Below are positions 1 through 6,355 of a DNA stretch of 7,387 bases, piece after piece (within the stretch, counting starts at the first letter, position 1; each line of letters opens with the position of its first letter). The notes beneath the pieces are model-generated. The model searched no databases, was not told where the DNA came from, and saw only the letters and a program-made list of their open reading frames with translations. The stretch is from Bifidobacteriaceae bacterium. GTDB lineage: Bacteria; Actinomycetota; Actinomycetes; Actinomycetales; WQXJ01. The DNA lies in NCBI GenBank assembly GCA_031268115.1, contig JAIRXV010000188.1, positions 1-7,387 of the forward strand, read 5' to 3'. The translations under genes and the position numbers were made by a program.

Positions 1-333
1 CGTGTTCGCTGCCATCCACCCACCGCCCACCGCCGGGGTGAGCGTGTTCGCACCGCCAACCAGGCGCGCCACCGGATCGACCGCCGCCGCCAGGGCGAGC
101 GCTTGGACCTTCAACGGCATGGTCAGCGAGAAACCGGCCCAGGGGGGACCGGCATCGTCCACCGCCGCCGCCGCGACAAAGGCCTCCAGATCCCCGGCGT
201 CCACATCCACAATCCCGTATTGCCACCTGTCCAGGCCGAGCGCCGCATACGCTGCCCGGTGCAACACCGGCGAGAGCGAATGCGCGATTGGGTGCCCCAA
301 AACCGCCGCTCGCCGTGCAACCCCTTTCGCCAT
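1..333 (-). CDS. aroE: Shikimate dehydrogenase (NADP+), N-terminal part, cut by window edge
   Basis: AroE reduces 3-dehydroshikimate to shikimate with NADPH in the cytoplasm, the fourth step of the shikimate pathway. The 111 codons visible cover the N-terminal substrate-binding domain. Seen: the entry motif VLGHPIAHSLSP at residues 11-22, whose two serines (S19, S21) bind the shikimate carboxylate in this family; TMPLK at 71-75 with the expected catalytic lysine K75; GGANTL at 93-98; and AANT as the last four residues. The last residues start the conserved NTD motif, so the catalytic aspartate should be the first codon outside the window. The ATG at 333 is chosen because the motif spacing fits the family and it lies 11 nt after the mltG stop. 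The ribosome binding site is weak (GGCGAG, 3 nt before the ATG), which suggests coupling to mltG. The NADP-binding C-terminal domain is not visible. Confidence 0.95.
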   Translation of the reverse strand, partial: MAKGVARRAAVLGHPIAHSLSPVLHRAAYAALGLDRWQYGIVDVDAGDLEAFVAAAAVDDAGPPWAGFSLTMPLKVQALALAAAVDPVARLVGGANTLTPAVGGGWMAANT

Positions 334-344
334 TGACTCGCCGG

Positions 345-1493
345 TCAGTAGTCGCCGGGGTTTTTCGCGATCCACTCATTCATGAGTTGGACGTTCGCCT
401 CGTGACCGGCCGCGGTCTCCGCGTAGGCGGTTTCGCCGGTTTCGAGGTTCACGGTCACGAAGTAAAGCCAATCGCCCTCGGCGGGACTCAGGGCCGCCGC
501 GATGGCCGCCTCGCCGGGATTGCAGATCGGCCCCGCGGGCAGGCCCTGGTTGACGTATGTGTTGTAGGGGTTTTCGTCGGCCAGCGCCTCATCGGAGGAG
601 AACACGGAAGAAAAATCGCCAGCCCCATAGGCGACAGTCGCATCCGACCCGAGCGGCATTTCCTGGTCCAACCGGTTGAGGAACACCCGCGCCACTTTGG
701 GCCGGTCCTCGTCTAGTTTCGCTTCTTTCTCGATCATGGACGCCAAGATGATCGTGTCCCGCCACACCTCGGGTTCCGCGCCGAACCCTTCGAGGACTTC
801 GATGGTCTTGGCGACCATAGGCGCCAACGCCTGTACGGCTGTGGCATTCGGATCTAGCTCATATGTGGCTGGGAAAAGCCAACCCTCTGGGTCGCCTTCG
901 GCCTCCGGGGGAAGTCCGATCCCTTCGACATCGCGCGCCGTGGCTCGCAGCGATTCGACGCTGAGCCCGGTCGCTTCGGCTATGCGCTGATAGACCTGAT
1001 CCGCTCGGAATCCTTCTGGGACGGTGAACTTGACGACTTGGCGTTTGGTTGGATCCAGCAGGGCGGTCACGGCATCGGCCGCCCGCATTTCGCCCGCCAG
1101 CGTGTAGGTTCCGGGTTGGATGGACTGGGCGCGTGGGTTGGCGCTGAACGCGTCGGCGAACGCACTTGCCGTTGCGACCACCCCGGCCTCGGCCAGCGTC
1201 TCTCCGATGGCGACCCCACCGTCGCCGGGGTTGACCACCACGGTTACGCTTCCCTCGCCGGGGCCGGTGTAGTCGGTGATCTCCTCGGTCGGCTGCCCGC
1301 GCATGTCCTCAAGGAACGGCACCACGACGAACACCAGCGCCCCACCGAGCCCGAGCAGCGTCACAAGGCTGACACCCGCCGTCACAAGGTAGCGCCGCCG
1401 CCGGGCGCCCTTCGCCTTTTGAGCCTCGGCCTCGACGCTGTGCCGGGAGGGCGGGACGGACTGCCATTGCGGATCGGTGAACCATTCGGTCAC
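345..1493 (-). CDS. mltG: Endolytic murein transglycosylase MltG (YceG-like)
   Basis: MltG is an inner-membrane lytic transglycosylase that cuts nascent glycan strands and helps set their length. The protein is 382 aa, usual for actinobacteria. Seen: a cytoplasmic N-terminus of about 34 residues ending in RRRR (31-34), one membrane helix at about 35-59, a linker, and an extracellular YceG domain. Family motifs are PEGF (159-162), EGWLFPATYEL (203-213), ASMIEKEA (251-258), LGSDATVAYG (281-290), NPYNTY (308-313) and GLPAGPICNPG (317-327). By alignment from memory to E. coli MltG (E218), the catalytic glutamate is E255 in IEKE. The start is GTG at 1493, overlapping the ruvX stop as GTGA, with GAGGGGG 7 nt upstream as ribosome binding site. 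An ATG at 1497 is out of frame. The stop is TGA at 347-345. Nothing is missing or broken. Confidence 0.97.
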   Translation of the reverse strand: MTEWFTDPQWQSVPPSRHSVEAEAQKAKGARRRRYLVTAGVSLVTLLGLGGALVFVVVPFLEDMRGQPTEEITDYTGPGEGSVTVVVNPGDGGVAIGETLAEAGVVATASAFADAFSANPRAQSIQPGTYTLAGEMRAADAVTALLDPTKRQVVKFTVPEGFRADQVYQRIAEATGLSVESLRATARDVEGIGLPPEAEGDPEGWLFPATYELDPNATAVQALAPMVAKTIEVLEGFGAEPEVWRDTIILASMIEKEAKLDEDRPKVARVFLNRLDQEMPLGSDATVAYGAGDFSSVFSSDEALADENPYNTYVNQGLPAGPICNPGEAAIAAALSPAEGDWLYFVTVNLETGETAYAETAAGHEANVQLMNEWIAKNPGDY

Positions 1494-1987
1494 TCATCAA
1501 CCCCCTCGTGTGGACAAGCCCCGGCCGAGTATCCTAGCGCCTCACCTGGAGGCCTCCCCGTGGCACGCTCCAGGTCTAGGGCCGCTTGCAGGATCAACAC
1601 CGCCGCCACCTGGTCGATGACGGCCCGCCCTTCCCGCTCCGAACGTCCCACGGTCCTTAGGCGGCTCTTCGCTTCGACGGTGCTGAGTCGCTCGTCCACC
1701 AGACGTACCGAGCCGTCCCAACGCTTCGCTAGGGACTCAGCGAAAGCCGTCGCCTTCGCGGCGGCGGCACCGCGGGCGCCGGACAGATGCGAAGGTAGGC
1801 CGACAACTATTTCGATGGCGCCGTCATCGGCGGCGATCCGGGCGATCTGGGTGGCCACCGCCGCGTCTTCCGTACCTTTGCGCGCGATGGTCTCCACCGG
1901 CGTGGCCAAGATTCCGTCCGGGTCGCTACGGGCGAGCCCCACGCGGGCGTCCCCAACGTCCACGCAAAGCCGCCGGCCTTTACGCAT
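1490..1987 (-). CDS. ruvX: RuvX/YqgF-type putative Holliday junction resolvase / pre-16S rRNA nuclease
   Basis: This small RNase H-fold protein (165 aa from the ATG) belongs to the YqgF family. Family members have been linked both to 16S rRNA 5'-end maturation and to Holliday junction resolution; which role applies here cannot be read from the sequence. Seen: VDVGDARVGLA (9-19) with the first acidic residue D10, VVGLPSHLSG (61-70), VDERLSTVEA (97-106) with E99, and IDQVAAVLILQ (124-134) with D125. These give the usual acidic metal-binding set. The start is ATG at 1987, whose A is the last base of the alaS TGA (TGATG, 1-nt overlap). A TTG one codon upstream (1990) is a less likely alternative. 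There is no clear Shine-Dalgarno, so translation probably depends on ribosomes terminating on alaS. The stop lies inside the mltG start (GTGA). Confidence 0.95.
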   Translation of the reverse strand: MRKGRRLCVDVGDARVGLARSDPDGILATPVETIARKGTEDAAVATQIARIAADDGAIEIVVGLPSHLSGARGAAAAKATAFAESLAKRWDGSVRLVDERLSTVEAKSRLRTVGRSEREGRAVIDQVAAVLILQAALDLERATGRPPGEALGYSAGACPHEGVDE

Positions 1988-4653
1988 CAACGGTCGATTT
2001 CGCGCCGCAAAGCCGCCAGCGCCGCGGGCATCTGGGCGCCCACGGTGCCGCCGCCTTGGGCCATATCGTCTTTACCGCCGCCGCCGCCGCCGAGCACACC
2101 GGAGGCGACTTTGACCAGCGCGCCGGCCCGGATTCCGGCCGCGCGGGCCGCCGCGTTGGTTGCCACGACGATCACGGCGCGTTCCCCGGTGCGTCCACCC
2201 ACCGCGACCACGGCCGGGCGTTCTTCCCCCAGACGGGATCGCACATCCTGGGCCAGGGCCCGCAGGAGTTCCACACCGGTGTCTTCGCCGGCGTCGAACG
2301 TCGCGACGGCCACCGCCCCATCCGATGCGCCCTGCGCGATGGACTCGGCCCGGGCCGCCAACCTCGCCTGCCGCATCGCGCCAAGCTCCCGTTCGGCTTC
2401 GCGCAGGCGTCTCACCAGTGAGTTCACTCGCTCTGGGAGATCGTCGGAGCGGACTTTGAGCAGTTCGGACAGCTGCGACACGAGCACGTGCTCCTTGGCC
2501 TGGTAGCCGAACGCCCTGTCCGCCACCAGCGCGTCCACGCGCCGCACCCCTGAGCCGATGGAACCCTCGCCCAGCACAGCGACACGGCCGAGCTGACCCG
2601 AGGTGCGCATGTGGGTTCCCGCGCACAGCTCGCGGGACCAGTCCCCCCCAATCGAGACCACGCGCACAACCTCGCCGTATTTCTCGCCGAACAGTGCCAT
2701 CGCCCCTAAAGCTCGGGCGTCCGCGAGCGGCATCAGCTGCTCCGTGACCTCAAGGTCCTCCGCCAGCATCTCGTTCACGCGGCCCTCAATGGTGGCCAGT
2801 GCGGACGCGGGCACGGAGCTGCCGTAGCGGAAATCGAAACGCAGCCGGGCGGGCGCGTTCTCCGACCCGGCCTGCGTGGCGGTTGAGCCGAGTTCCTCGC
2901 GCAACGCCTTGTGGACCATGTGGGTCGCGGTGTGGGCGCGAGAGATCGATTTGCGGCGGGCCACGTCGATGCGCATGTACTCCGATTCGCCGACCGCGAC
3001 CGTTCCCTCGACCAGCCTTCCGCGGTGGACGGATAGGCCCCGGATGGGCCGTTGGACGTCATCGACCTCCACGACCGCGCCCGAATCGAATTCGACGGTG
3101 CCCTGATCCGCGAGTTGACCGCCGGCCTCCGCGTAGAACGGGGTCCGGTCCATCAACAATTCGATCTCGGCCGGACCGGTCGCGGCAGGCGCGGGCAGAC
3201 CGTCCACCACCATGGCCACGACCCGCCCACGGGCCTCCATCTCGACGTAGCCTAGGAAATCGGTCTCGCGGCCCAAATCCGTCAGGATCGACTGGTATAC
3301 CGCCGTGTCCGCGTGGCCGGTCTTCTTGGCCAGGGCATCGGCGCGAGCGCGCGCCCGCTGCGCGGCCATCAGATCGCGGAACGCCGCCTCATCCACGCGC
3401 AACCCCTGATCGGCCGCTATTTCCAGGGTCAAATCGATGGGGAACCCATACGTGTCGTGCAAGGCGAACGCGGCCTCGCCCGGAAGGGTACCTGAGCCAG
3501 ACGCCACGGCTTTGCCGGTGGCCACGTCCAGAATCGCGGTCCCGGCGGCCAAGGTCCGCAGGAAACTGTCCTCCTCGGAGTACGCGGTCCCCGAGATTCG
3601 CGCCCACTCCCGCTCGAGCTGCGGATAGGAGGCCTTCATGGCCTCCTTTGAGGCGGTCAGCAACTGCGGCATCACCGGCTCGTGGACGCCGAGCAAACGC
3701 ATCGAGTAGACCGAGCGCCTCAGCAAACGCCGCAGCACATACCCGCGTCCCTCATTGGAGGGCGTCACCCCATCCCCGATCAGCATCAGCGCCGAACGCA
3801 CGTGGTCCCCCACCACTCGCAGGCGGATGTCGGCGGTCCGGTCGGAGCCGTAGCGGCGCCCCGTCAGTTCCTCCGCTTTGGCGATGACGGGGAACACCTC
3901 GTCTATCTCGTACAGATTGCCGACGTTCTGCAACAGGTAGGCGACCCGCTCCAATCCCATCCCGGTGTCGATGTTCTTCTGGGCCAATTCGCCCAGAATC
4001 TCGAAATCTTCTTTACCGCTGCCTTTGCCGCGCTCAACCTCCATGAACACGAGGTTCCAAATCTCAAGGAAACGATCCTCGTCCACGATCGGGCCGCCAT
4101 CGGGACCGAAGGCCGGCCCCCTGTCCACGTAGATCTCCGAGCACGGGCCGGCCGGGCCGGGCTGGCCCGTGGACCAATAGTTGTCTTTGACTCCGCGGCG
4201 TTGAATCCGTTCGGGCGCGAGCCCGGCCACCGACTGCCAAAGGCGAGCCGCATCGTCGTCGTCCTTGTAGACGGTGACCCAAATCGAATCCGGATCGAAC
4301 CCCAAGAACCCATCCGCCTGCGCCCCCACGATCAGCTCCCACGCGTAGGCGATGGCGTCTTGCTTGAAGTAGTCGCCGAACGAGAAATTGCCGTTCATCT
4401 GGAAAAACGTCCCGTGGCGGGTGGTCTTGCCAACTTCTTCGATATCCAAGGTGCGCACACACTTCTGGACTGAAGCGGCACGCGGCCACGGCGGGGCGAT
4501 CTCACCCAGCATGTACGGGATGAACGGAACCATTCCGGCCACGGTGAACAGCAGCGACGGGTCGGAAGAGATTAGCGAGGCGCTGGGTACCACCTCATGG
4601 TTGCGCTGCGCGAAATAGTCGAGGAAGCGCCGCCTGATCTCGGACGTAAGCAT
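1987..4653 (-). CDS. alaS: Alanyl-tRNA synthetase
   Basis: AlaRS charges tRNA-Ala with alanine and hydrolyses mischarged Ser- and Gly-tRNA-Ala in the cytoplasm. The 888 residues match the family's usual length. Domains in order: class II catalytic core (about 1-240) with FTVAGMVPFIPYMLG (36-50), TTRHGTFFQMNGNFSFGDYF (77-96) and DTGMGLERVAYLLQ (229-242); a helical tRNA-binding domain (about 250-450) with NEGRGYVLRRLLRR (300-313); an editing domain with HTATH (574-578) and CAGTH (677-681), which provide the zinc-binding His/His/Cys/His set; a coiled coil near 730-775; and a C-terminal C-Ala domain with a glycine-rich DMAQGGG motif (863-869). The ATG at 4653 gives the canonical start (MLTSEIRRRF). 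The open frame continues 71 codons upstream, but that stretch is a Pro/Arg-rich shadow of the preceding gene. A possible Shine-Dalgarno AAAGGA is unusually far away (13 nt). Confidence 0.98.
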   Translation of the reverse strand: MLTSEIRRRFLDYFAQRNHEVVPSASLISSDPSLLFTVAGMVPFIPYMLGEIAPPWPRAASVQKCVRTLDIEEVGKTTRHGTFFQMNGNFSFGDYFKQDAIAYAWELIVGAQADGFLGFDPDSIWVTVYKDDDDAARLWQSVAGLAPERIQRRGVKDNYWSTGQPGPAGPCSEIYVDRGPAFGPDGGPIVDEDRFLEIWNLVFMEVERGKGSGKEDFEILGELAQKNIDTGMGLERVAYLLQNVGNLYEIDEVFPVIAKAEELTGRRYGSDRTADIRLRVVGDHVRSALMLIGDGVTPSNEGRGYVLRRLLRRSVYSMRLLGVHEPVMPQLLTASKEAMKASYPQLEREWARISGTAYSEEDSFLRTLAAGTAILDVATGKAVASGSGTLPGEAAFALHDTYGFPIDLTLEIAADQGLRVDEAAFRDLMAAQRARARADALAKKTGHADTAVYQSILTDLGRETDFLGYVEMEARGRVVAMVVDGLPAPAATGPAEIELLMDRTPFYAEAGGQLADQGTVEFDSGAVVEVDDVQRPIRGLSVHRGRLVEGTVAVGESEYMRIDVARRKSISRAHTATHMVHKALREELGSTATQAGSENAPARLRFDFRYGSSVPASALATIEGRVNEMLAEDLEVTEQLMPLADARALGAMALFGEKYGEVVRVVSIGGDWSRELCAGTHMRTSGQLGRVAVLGEGSIGSGVRRVDALVADRAFGYQAKEHVLVSQLSELLKVRSDDLPERVNSLVRRLREAERELGAMRQARLAARAESIAQGASDGAVAVATFDAGEDTGVELLRALAQDVRSRLGEERPAVVAVGGRTGERAVIVVATNAAARAAGIRAGALVKVASGVLGGGGGGKDDMAQGGGTVGAQMPAALAALRREIDR
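2075..2092. repeat. (CCG)6 triplet repeat inside alaS
   Basis: Six perfect CCG units on the plus strand, read as six consecutive GGC glycine codons (Gly855-860) on the coding strand. They sit just before the DMAQGGG motif of the AlaRS C-terminal domain. The run is in frame, so unit gain or loss would change the glycine number without a frameshift. Confidence 0.9.
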
Positions 4654-4666
4654 TTTAGGATAGGTG

Positions 4667-4672
4667 TCCTTT
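4667..4672 (-). promoter_or_regulatory. Candidate alaS ribosome binding site with long spacing
   Basis: AAAGGA on the minus strand is the only Shine-Dalgarno-like element in the 26-nt gap before alaS. It lies 13 nt from the ATG, longer than the usual 5-9 nt. AGGA (4670-4667) and TCCT (4660-4657) can form a 4-bp stem with a 6-nt loop, which would hide the site; the stem is short and may mean nothing. The gap is too small for a T-box leader. Confidence 0.4.
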
Positions 4673-4679
4673 GGGGCGT

Positions 4680-5105
4680 TTAGAAATCGTAAAGTGGGTC
4701 GAGTTCGTCGCCCTCCTGCCAGCCACCGGGCAGGGGGCGGCGGGTGCGGGACTGGGGTCCGGCATCGTCCACTTGGGAGCCAACCGAATCTGTGGACGAT
4801 GACGGCACCGCCCCCGATCCGGCATCGGCGCCCACGCGCGGCGGCCGGGCCGGGGCGCGGCGCCAATCCCGATCAGAACCGGTGGCGTCGGTGAGTAGGC
4901 CCGTCCGCAACTCGGCTTCCCGTTCCGCCGCCGCCCGGCGGACCTCAGCGGCAAACGTCTGGGCGCCGTCCAAGAGCGACCCGGCAGTGCGGGCCAAGCC
5001 CTCGGGGGTGGCGGCACGGGTGAGCCGATCGATGCGGCGCACGGCCACCACGGCCCCGGCCGCGACCGCGCCCAACACCGCCCAACCGATCAAGCGCCGT
5101 ATCAC
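4680..5105 (-). CDS. Small membrane-anchored protein, DUF6167-like, function unknown
   Basis: A 141-aa protein with no assigned function. Seen: an N-terminal membrane helix at about residues 5-22 (Ala/Val/Gly-rich), followed by RRIDRLTRAATPEGLARTAG (23-42), a predicted helix AAEVRRAAAEREAELRTGL (52-70), and a low-complexity tail rich in Pro, Arg, Ser and Asp that ends in the acidic GDELDPLYDF. The TPEGLAR segment and the following AEREAEL helix recall the DUF6167 family that sits between DUF948 and alaS in actinobacteria; this is recognition from memory, not a search. The start is GTG at 5105, sharing GTGA with the upstream stop, so the two small proteins are likely made together. The single membrane helix plus amphipathic tail also resembles YtxH-type proteins. 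The stop is TAA at 4682-4680. Confidence 0.85.
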   Translation of the reverse strand: MIRRLIGWAVLGAVAAGAVVAVRRIDRLTRAATPEGLARTAGSLLDGAQTFAAEVRRAAAEREAELRTGLLTDATGSDRDWRRAPARPPRVGADAGSGAVPSSSTDSVGSQVDDAGPQSRTRRPLPGGWQEGDELDPLYDF

Positions 5106-5461
5106 CGCTTCGCCTTTCGGGACGTGAACGCCGTGCGCACGCCGTACGTGAACGCGGCGATCTTGATCATCGGCGAGCCGATGGTGGCCGAGAACAGAGC
5201 AGTCAGGGCCGAAACGTTCTGGGAGACCTCAGCGGCGGCAGTGGTTATCGTGTCGGCCCGTTCGAGGATGGTGTTGGCGCCCGCAACCGAATCCGTCGCC
5301 TCATCGAGGATAGGCACGGTGTGGGCGGTCAGCTCCTCAACCGAGTTTCGGGTCTGGTCCAAGACGCGTCCCAGTTTCAAGATCGGCACGGCGAGCAAGC
5401 CCACCAGGATGAGGAAGCCGATGGCCGCCGCCAGGCCGGCAATGTCTCCGATGTGATCCAC
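5102..5461 (-). CDS. DUF948 family single-pass membrane protein, function unknown
   Basis: A 119-aa protein of the DUF948 family, which has no firm function. Seen: a membrane helix at about residues 6-28, then LKLGRVLDQTRNSVEELTAH (29-48), TVPILDEATDSVAGANTILE (48-67), a Thr/Ala-rich helix with DTITTAAAEVSQNVSALTAL (70-89), and the conserved SATIGSPMIKIAAFTYGVR (91-109) before a basic tail (SRKAKR). The heptad-like hydrophobic spacing after the membrane helix suggests a helical or coiled-coil domain lying along or near the membrane. The start is GTG at 5461: an in-frame TAG lies three codons upstream, so no earlier start is possible. The ribosome binding site is poor (AGGCG or GGGGG within the 29-nt gap after rpsD). 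The stop overlaps the next gene as GTGA. Confidence 0.9.
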   Translation of the reverse strand: MDHIGDIAGLAAAIGFLILVGLLAVPILKLGRVLDQTRNSVEELTAHTVPILDEATDSVAGANTILERADTITTAAAEVSQNVSALTALFSATIGSPMIKIAAFTYGVRTAFTSRKAKR

Positions 5462-5490
5462 GGTCGCCTACCCCCGTTCGCCTCGCGGTC

Positions 5491-6117
5491 TCAGCGCGAG
5501 TAGTACTCGACAACGAGTTGGACATCCGCCGTGACCGGGACCTCGGCCCGCTTGGGCCGGCGCACCAACTCGGCGCGCAACCGCTCAAGGGTAACGTCCA
5601 GGTACTCCGGCAGGGGCGGAAGGACGTCGCGGTGGGCGCCCGCGGCGGCCACCTGGTACGGGGTCAGCACCTGCGAAGTCGGCTTGATCTGGATGACCTG
5701 CCCGGGGTGGACCCGGTAGCTCGGCCGGTCGACGAGCCTGCCATCCACCAGCACGTGGCGGTGGACCACGGCTTGACGCGCCTGATAGATGGTGCGAGCG
5801 AACCCGGAGCGCAACACGAGCGAGTCCAAGCGCATCTCCAACAGTTCCACCAGCGCCTCGCCCGTCAGGCCTGGCTCCTTCTTGGCCAGCGCAAAAGCAC
5901 GCACGAGCTGCTTCTCGCGCAGCCCATACTGGGCACGCAAACGCTGCTTCTCGCGCAGCCGCACGGCATAGTCCGATTCAGTGCGCCGCCGTCCGCGACC
6001 GTGCTCCCCCGGCGGATAGGGACGGCGTTCAAAGTACTTGACGGCTTTCGGGGTGAGCGGAATGCCAAGGGCCCGCGATTCGCGGACCTGCCGGCGCGCG
6101 CGCTGCACAGAGGTCAT
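5491..6117 (-). CDS. rpsD: 30S ribosomal protein S4
   Basis: S4 is a primary 16S rRNA binder that nucleates assembly of the 30S body; in E. coli it also represses its own operon. The protein is 208 aa. Seen: N-terminal SRALGIPLTPKAVKYFERRP (14-33) and YPPGEHGRGRRR (34-45), SDYAVRLREKQRLRAQYGL (48-66), the S4 RNA-binding domain with LRSGFARTIYQARQAVVHRH (102-121), and the C-terminal PVTADVQLVVEYYSR (194-208). There is no cysteine anywhere, so this is the zinc-independent (C-minus) form without the four-cysteine N-terminal knuckle. The ATG at 6117 is supported by a strong Shine-Dalgarno, AGGAGA, 8 nt upstream. It is the first gene of the downstream block and has a leader of roughly 125 nt. It stands apart from the usual S11/S13/rpoA cluster, as is common in actinobacteria. 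Confidence 0.98.
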   Translation of the reverse strand: MTSVQRARRQVRESRALGIPLTPKAVKYFERRPYPPGEHGRGRRRTESDYAVRLREKQRLRAQYGLREKQLVRAFALAKKEPGLTGEALVELLEMRLDSLVLRSGFARTIYQARQAVVHRHVLVDGRLVDRPSYRVHPGQVIQIKPTSQVLTPYQVAAAGAHRDVLPPLPEYLDVTLERLRAELVRRPKRAEVPVTADVQLVVEYYSR

Positions 6118-6125
6118 AGATCGGT

Positions 6126-6131
6126 TCTCCT
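6126..6131 (-). promoter_or_regulatory. rpsD ribosome binding site
   Basis: AGGAGA on the minus strand, 8 nt before the rpsD ATG. It is the strongest Shine-Dalgarno in the window and matches the high expression expected for a ribosomal protein. Confidence 0.85.
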
Positions 6132-6151
6132 GTCGTTGTTGTCATGACGAG

Positions 6152-6178
6152 CACGTGCGGGCACAAGTACCGCACGTG
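6152..6178 (-). promoter_or_regulatory. Perfect 9-bp inverted repeat (hairpin) in the rpsD leader
   Basis: CACGTGCGG at 6178-6170 and its exact reverse complement CCGCACGTG at 6160-6152 are separated by 9 nt. In RNA this is a GC-rich 9-bp hairpin ending 20 nt before the Shine-Dalgarno. No T-run follows, so it is not a standard intrinsic terminator. It could be a leader RNA element, for example an S4 autoregulatory site, or a DNA operator, since each arm contains the self-complementary CACGTG. Sequence alone does not decide. Confidence 0.6.
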
Positions 6179-6211
6179 GGGCCAACACGCTTCCCGGACG
6201 GGACGGCTAAG

Positions 6212-6238
6212 ACCCCAGTGGCGCACCCCAAGTGGCGC
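6212..6238 (-). repeat. Tandem 14/13-nt direct repeat in the rpsD leader
   Basis: GCGCCACTTGGGGT (6238-6225) is followed directly by GCGCCACTGGGGT (6224-6212); the copies differ only by one T. They lie just downstream of the predicted rpsD transcription start. They could be a duplicated protein-binding site, two copies of an RNA element, or a chance tandem duplication. Confidence 0.75.
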
Positions 6239-6249
6239 GACCGCCAGGC

Positions 6250-6277
6250 ATTCTACCAGCCCAACCGGTTCCGACAG
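6250..6277 (-). promoter_or_regulatory. Candidate sigma-70-type promoter for the rpsD block
   Basis: TAGAAT at 6255-6250 is a good -10 hexamer (5 of 6 to TATAAT). The best -35 is CTGTCG at 6277-6272 with a 16-nt spacer, only 3 of 6 to TTGACA; weak -35 boxes are common in high-GC actinobacteria. Transcription would begin near 6244, giving a leader of about 125 nt. It is the best promoter-like site I find upstream of rpsD, and no comparable one is obvious between the downstream genes. Confidence 0.5.
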
Positions 6278-6355
6278 TCCGAAAGCCCCTTCGGTCCGCA
6301 CAGCCCCTGCCGGCCAAACGATCCCGTCGGCACCCACCATCCGGGCCACATTCCA

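Noticed and set aside
1988..1990. TTG as the ruvX start codon
   Set aside because: The ATG one codon later makes the standard TGATG junction with alaS; the TTG adds one residue with no better ribosome binding site.
1038..2114. 358-aa open frame on the plus strand opposite mltG and ruvX
   Set aside because: It spans two conserved genes on the other strand, ends in a low-complexity Arg run and has no domain signal.
2799..3887. 362-aa open frame on the plus strand opposite alaS
   Set aside because: Arg/Pro/Ser-rich composition is typical of antisense frames in high-GC genes. It lies wholly within a well-supported alaS and shows no recognisable domain.
4654..4866. 71-codon upstream extension of the alaS reading frame (959 aa in total)
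   Set aside because: The added residues are Pro/Arg-rich, overlap the preceding gene in another frame and have no counterpart in AlaRS, which canonically begins at the MLTSEIRRRF start.
6141..6148. 8-nt palindrome GTCATGAC near the rpsD ribosome binding site
   Set aside because: It is short enough to occur by chance and matches no operator I know.
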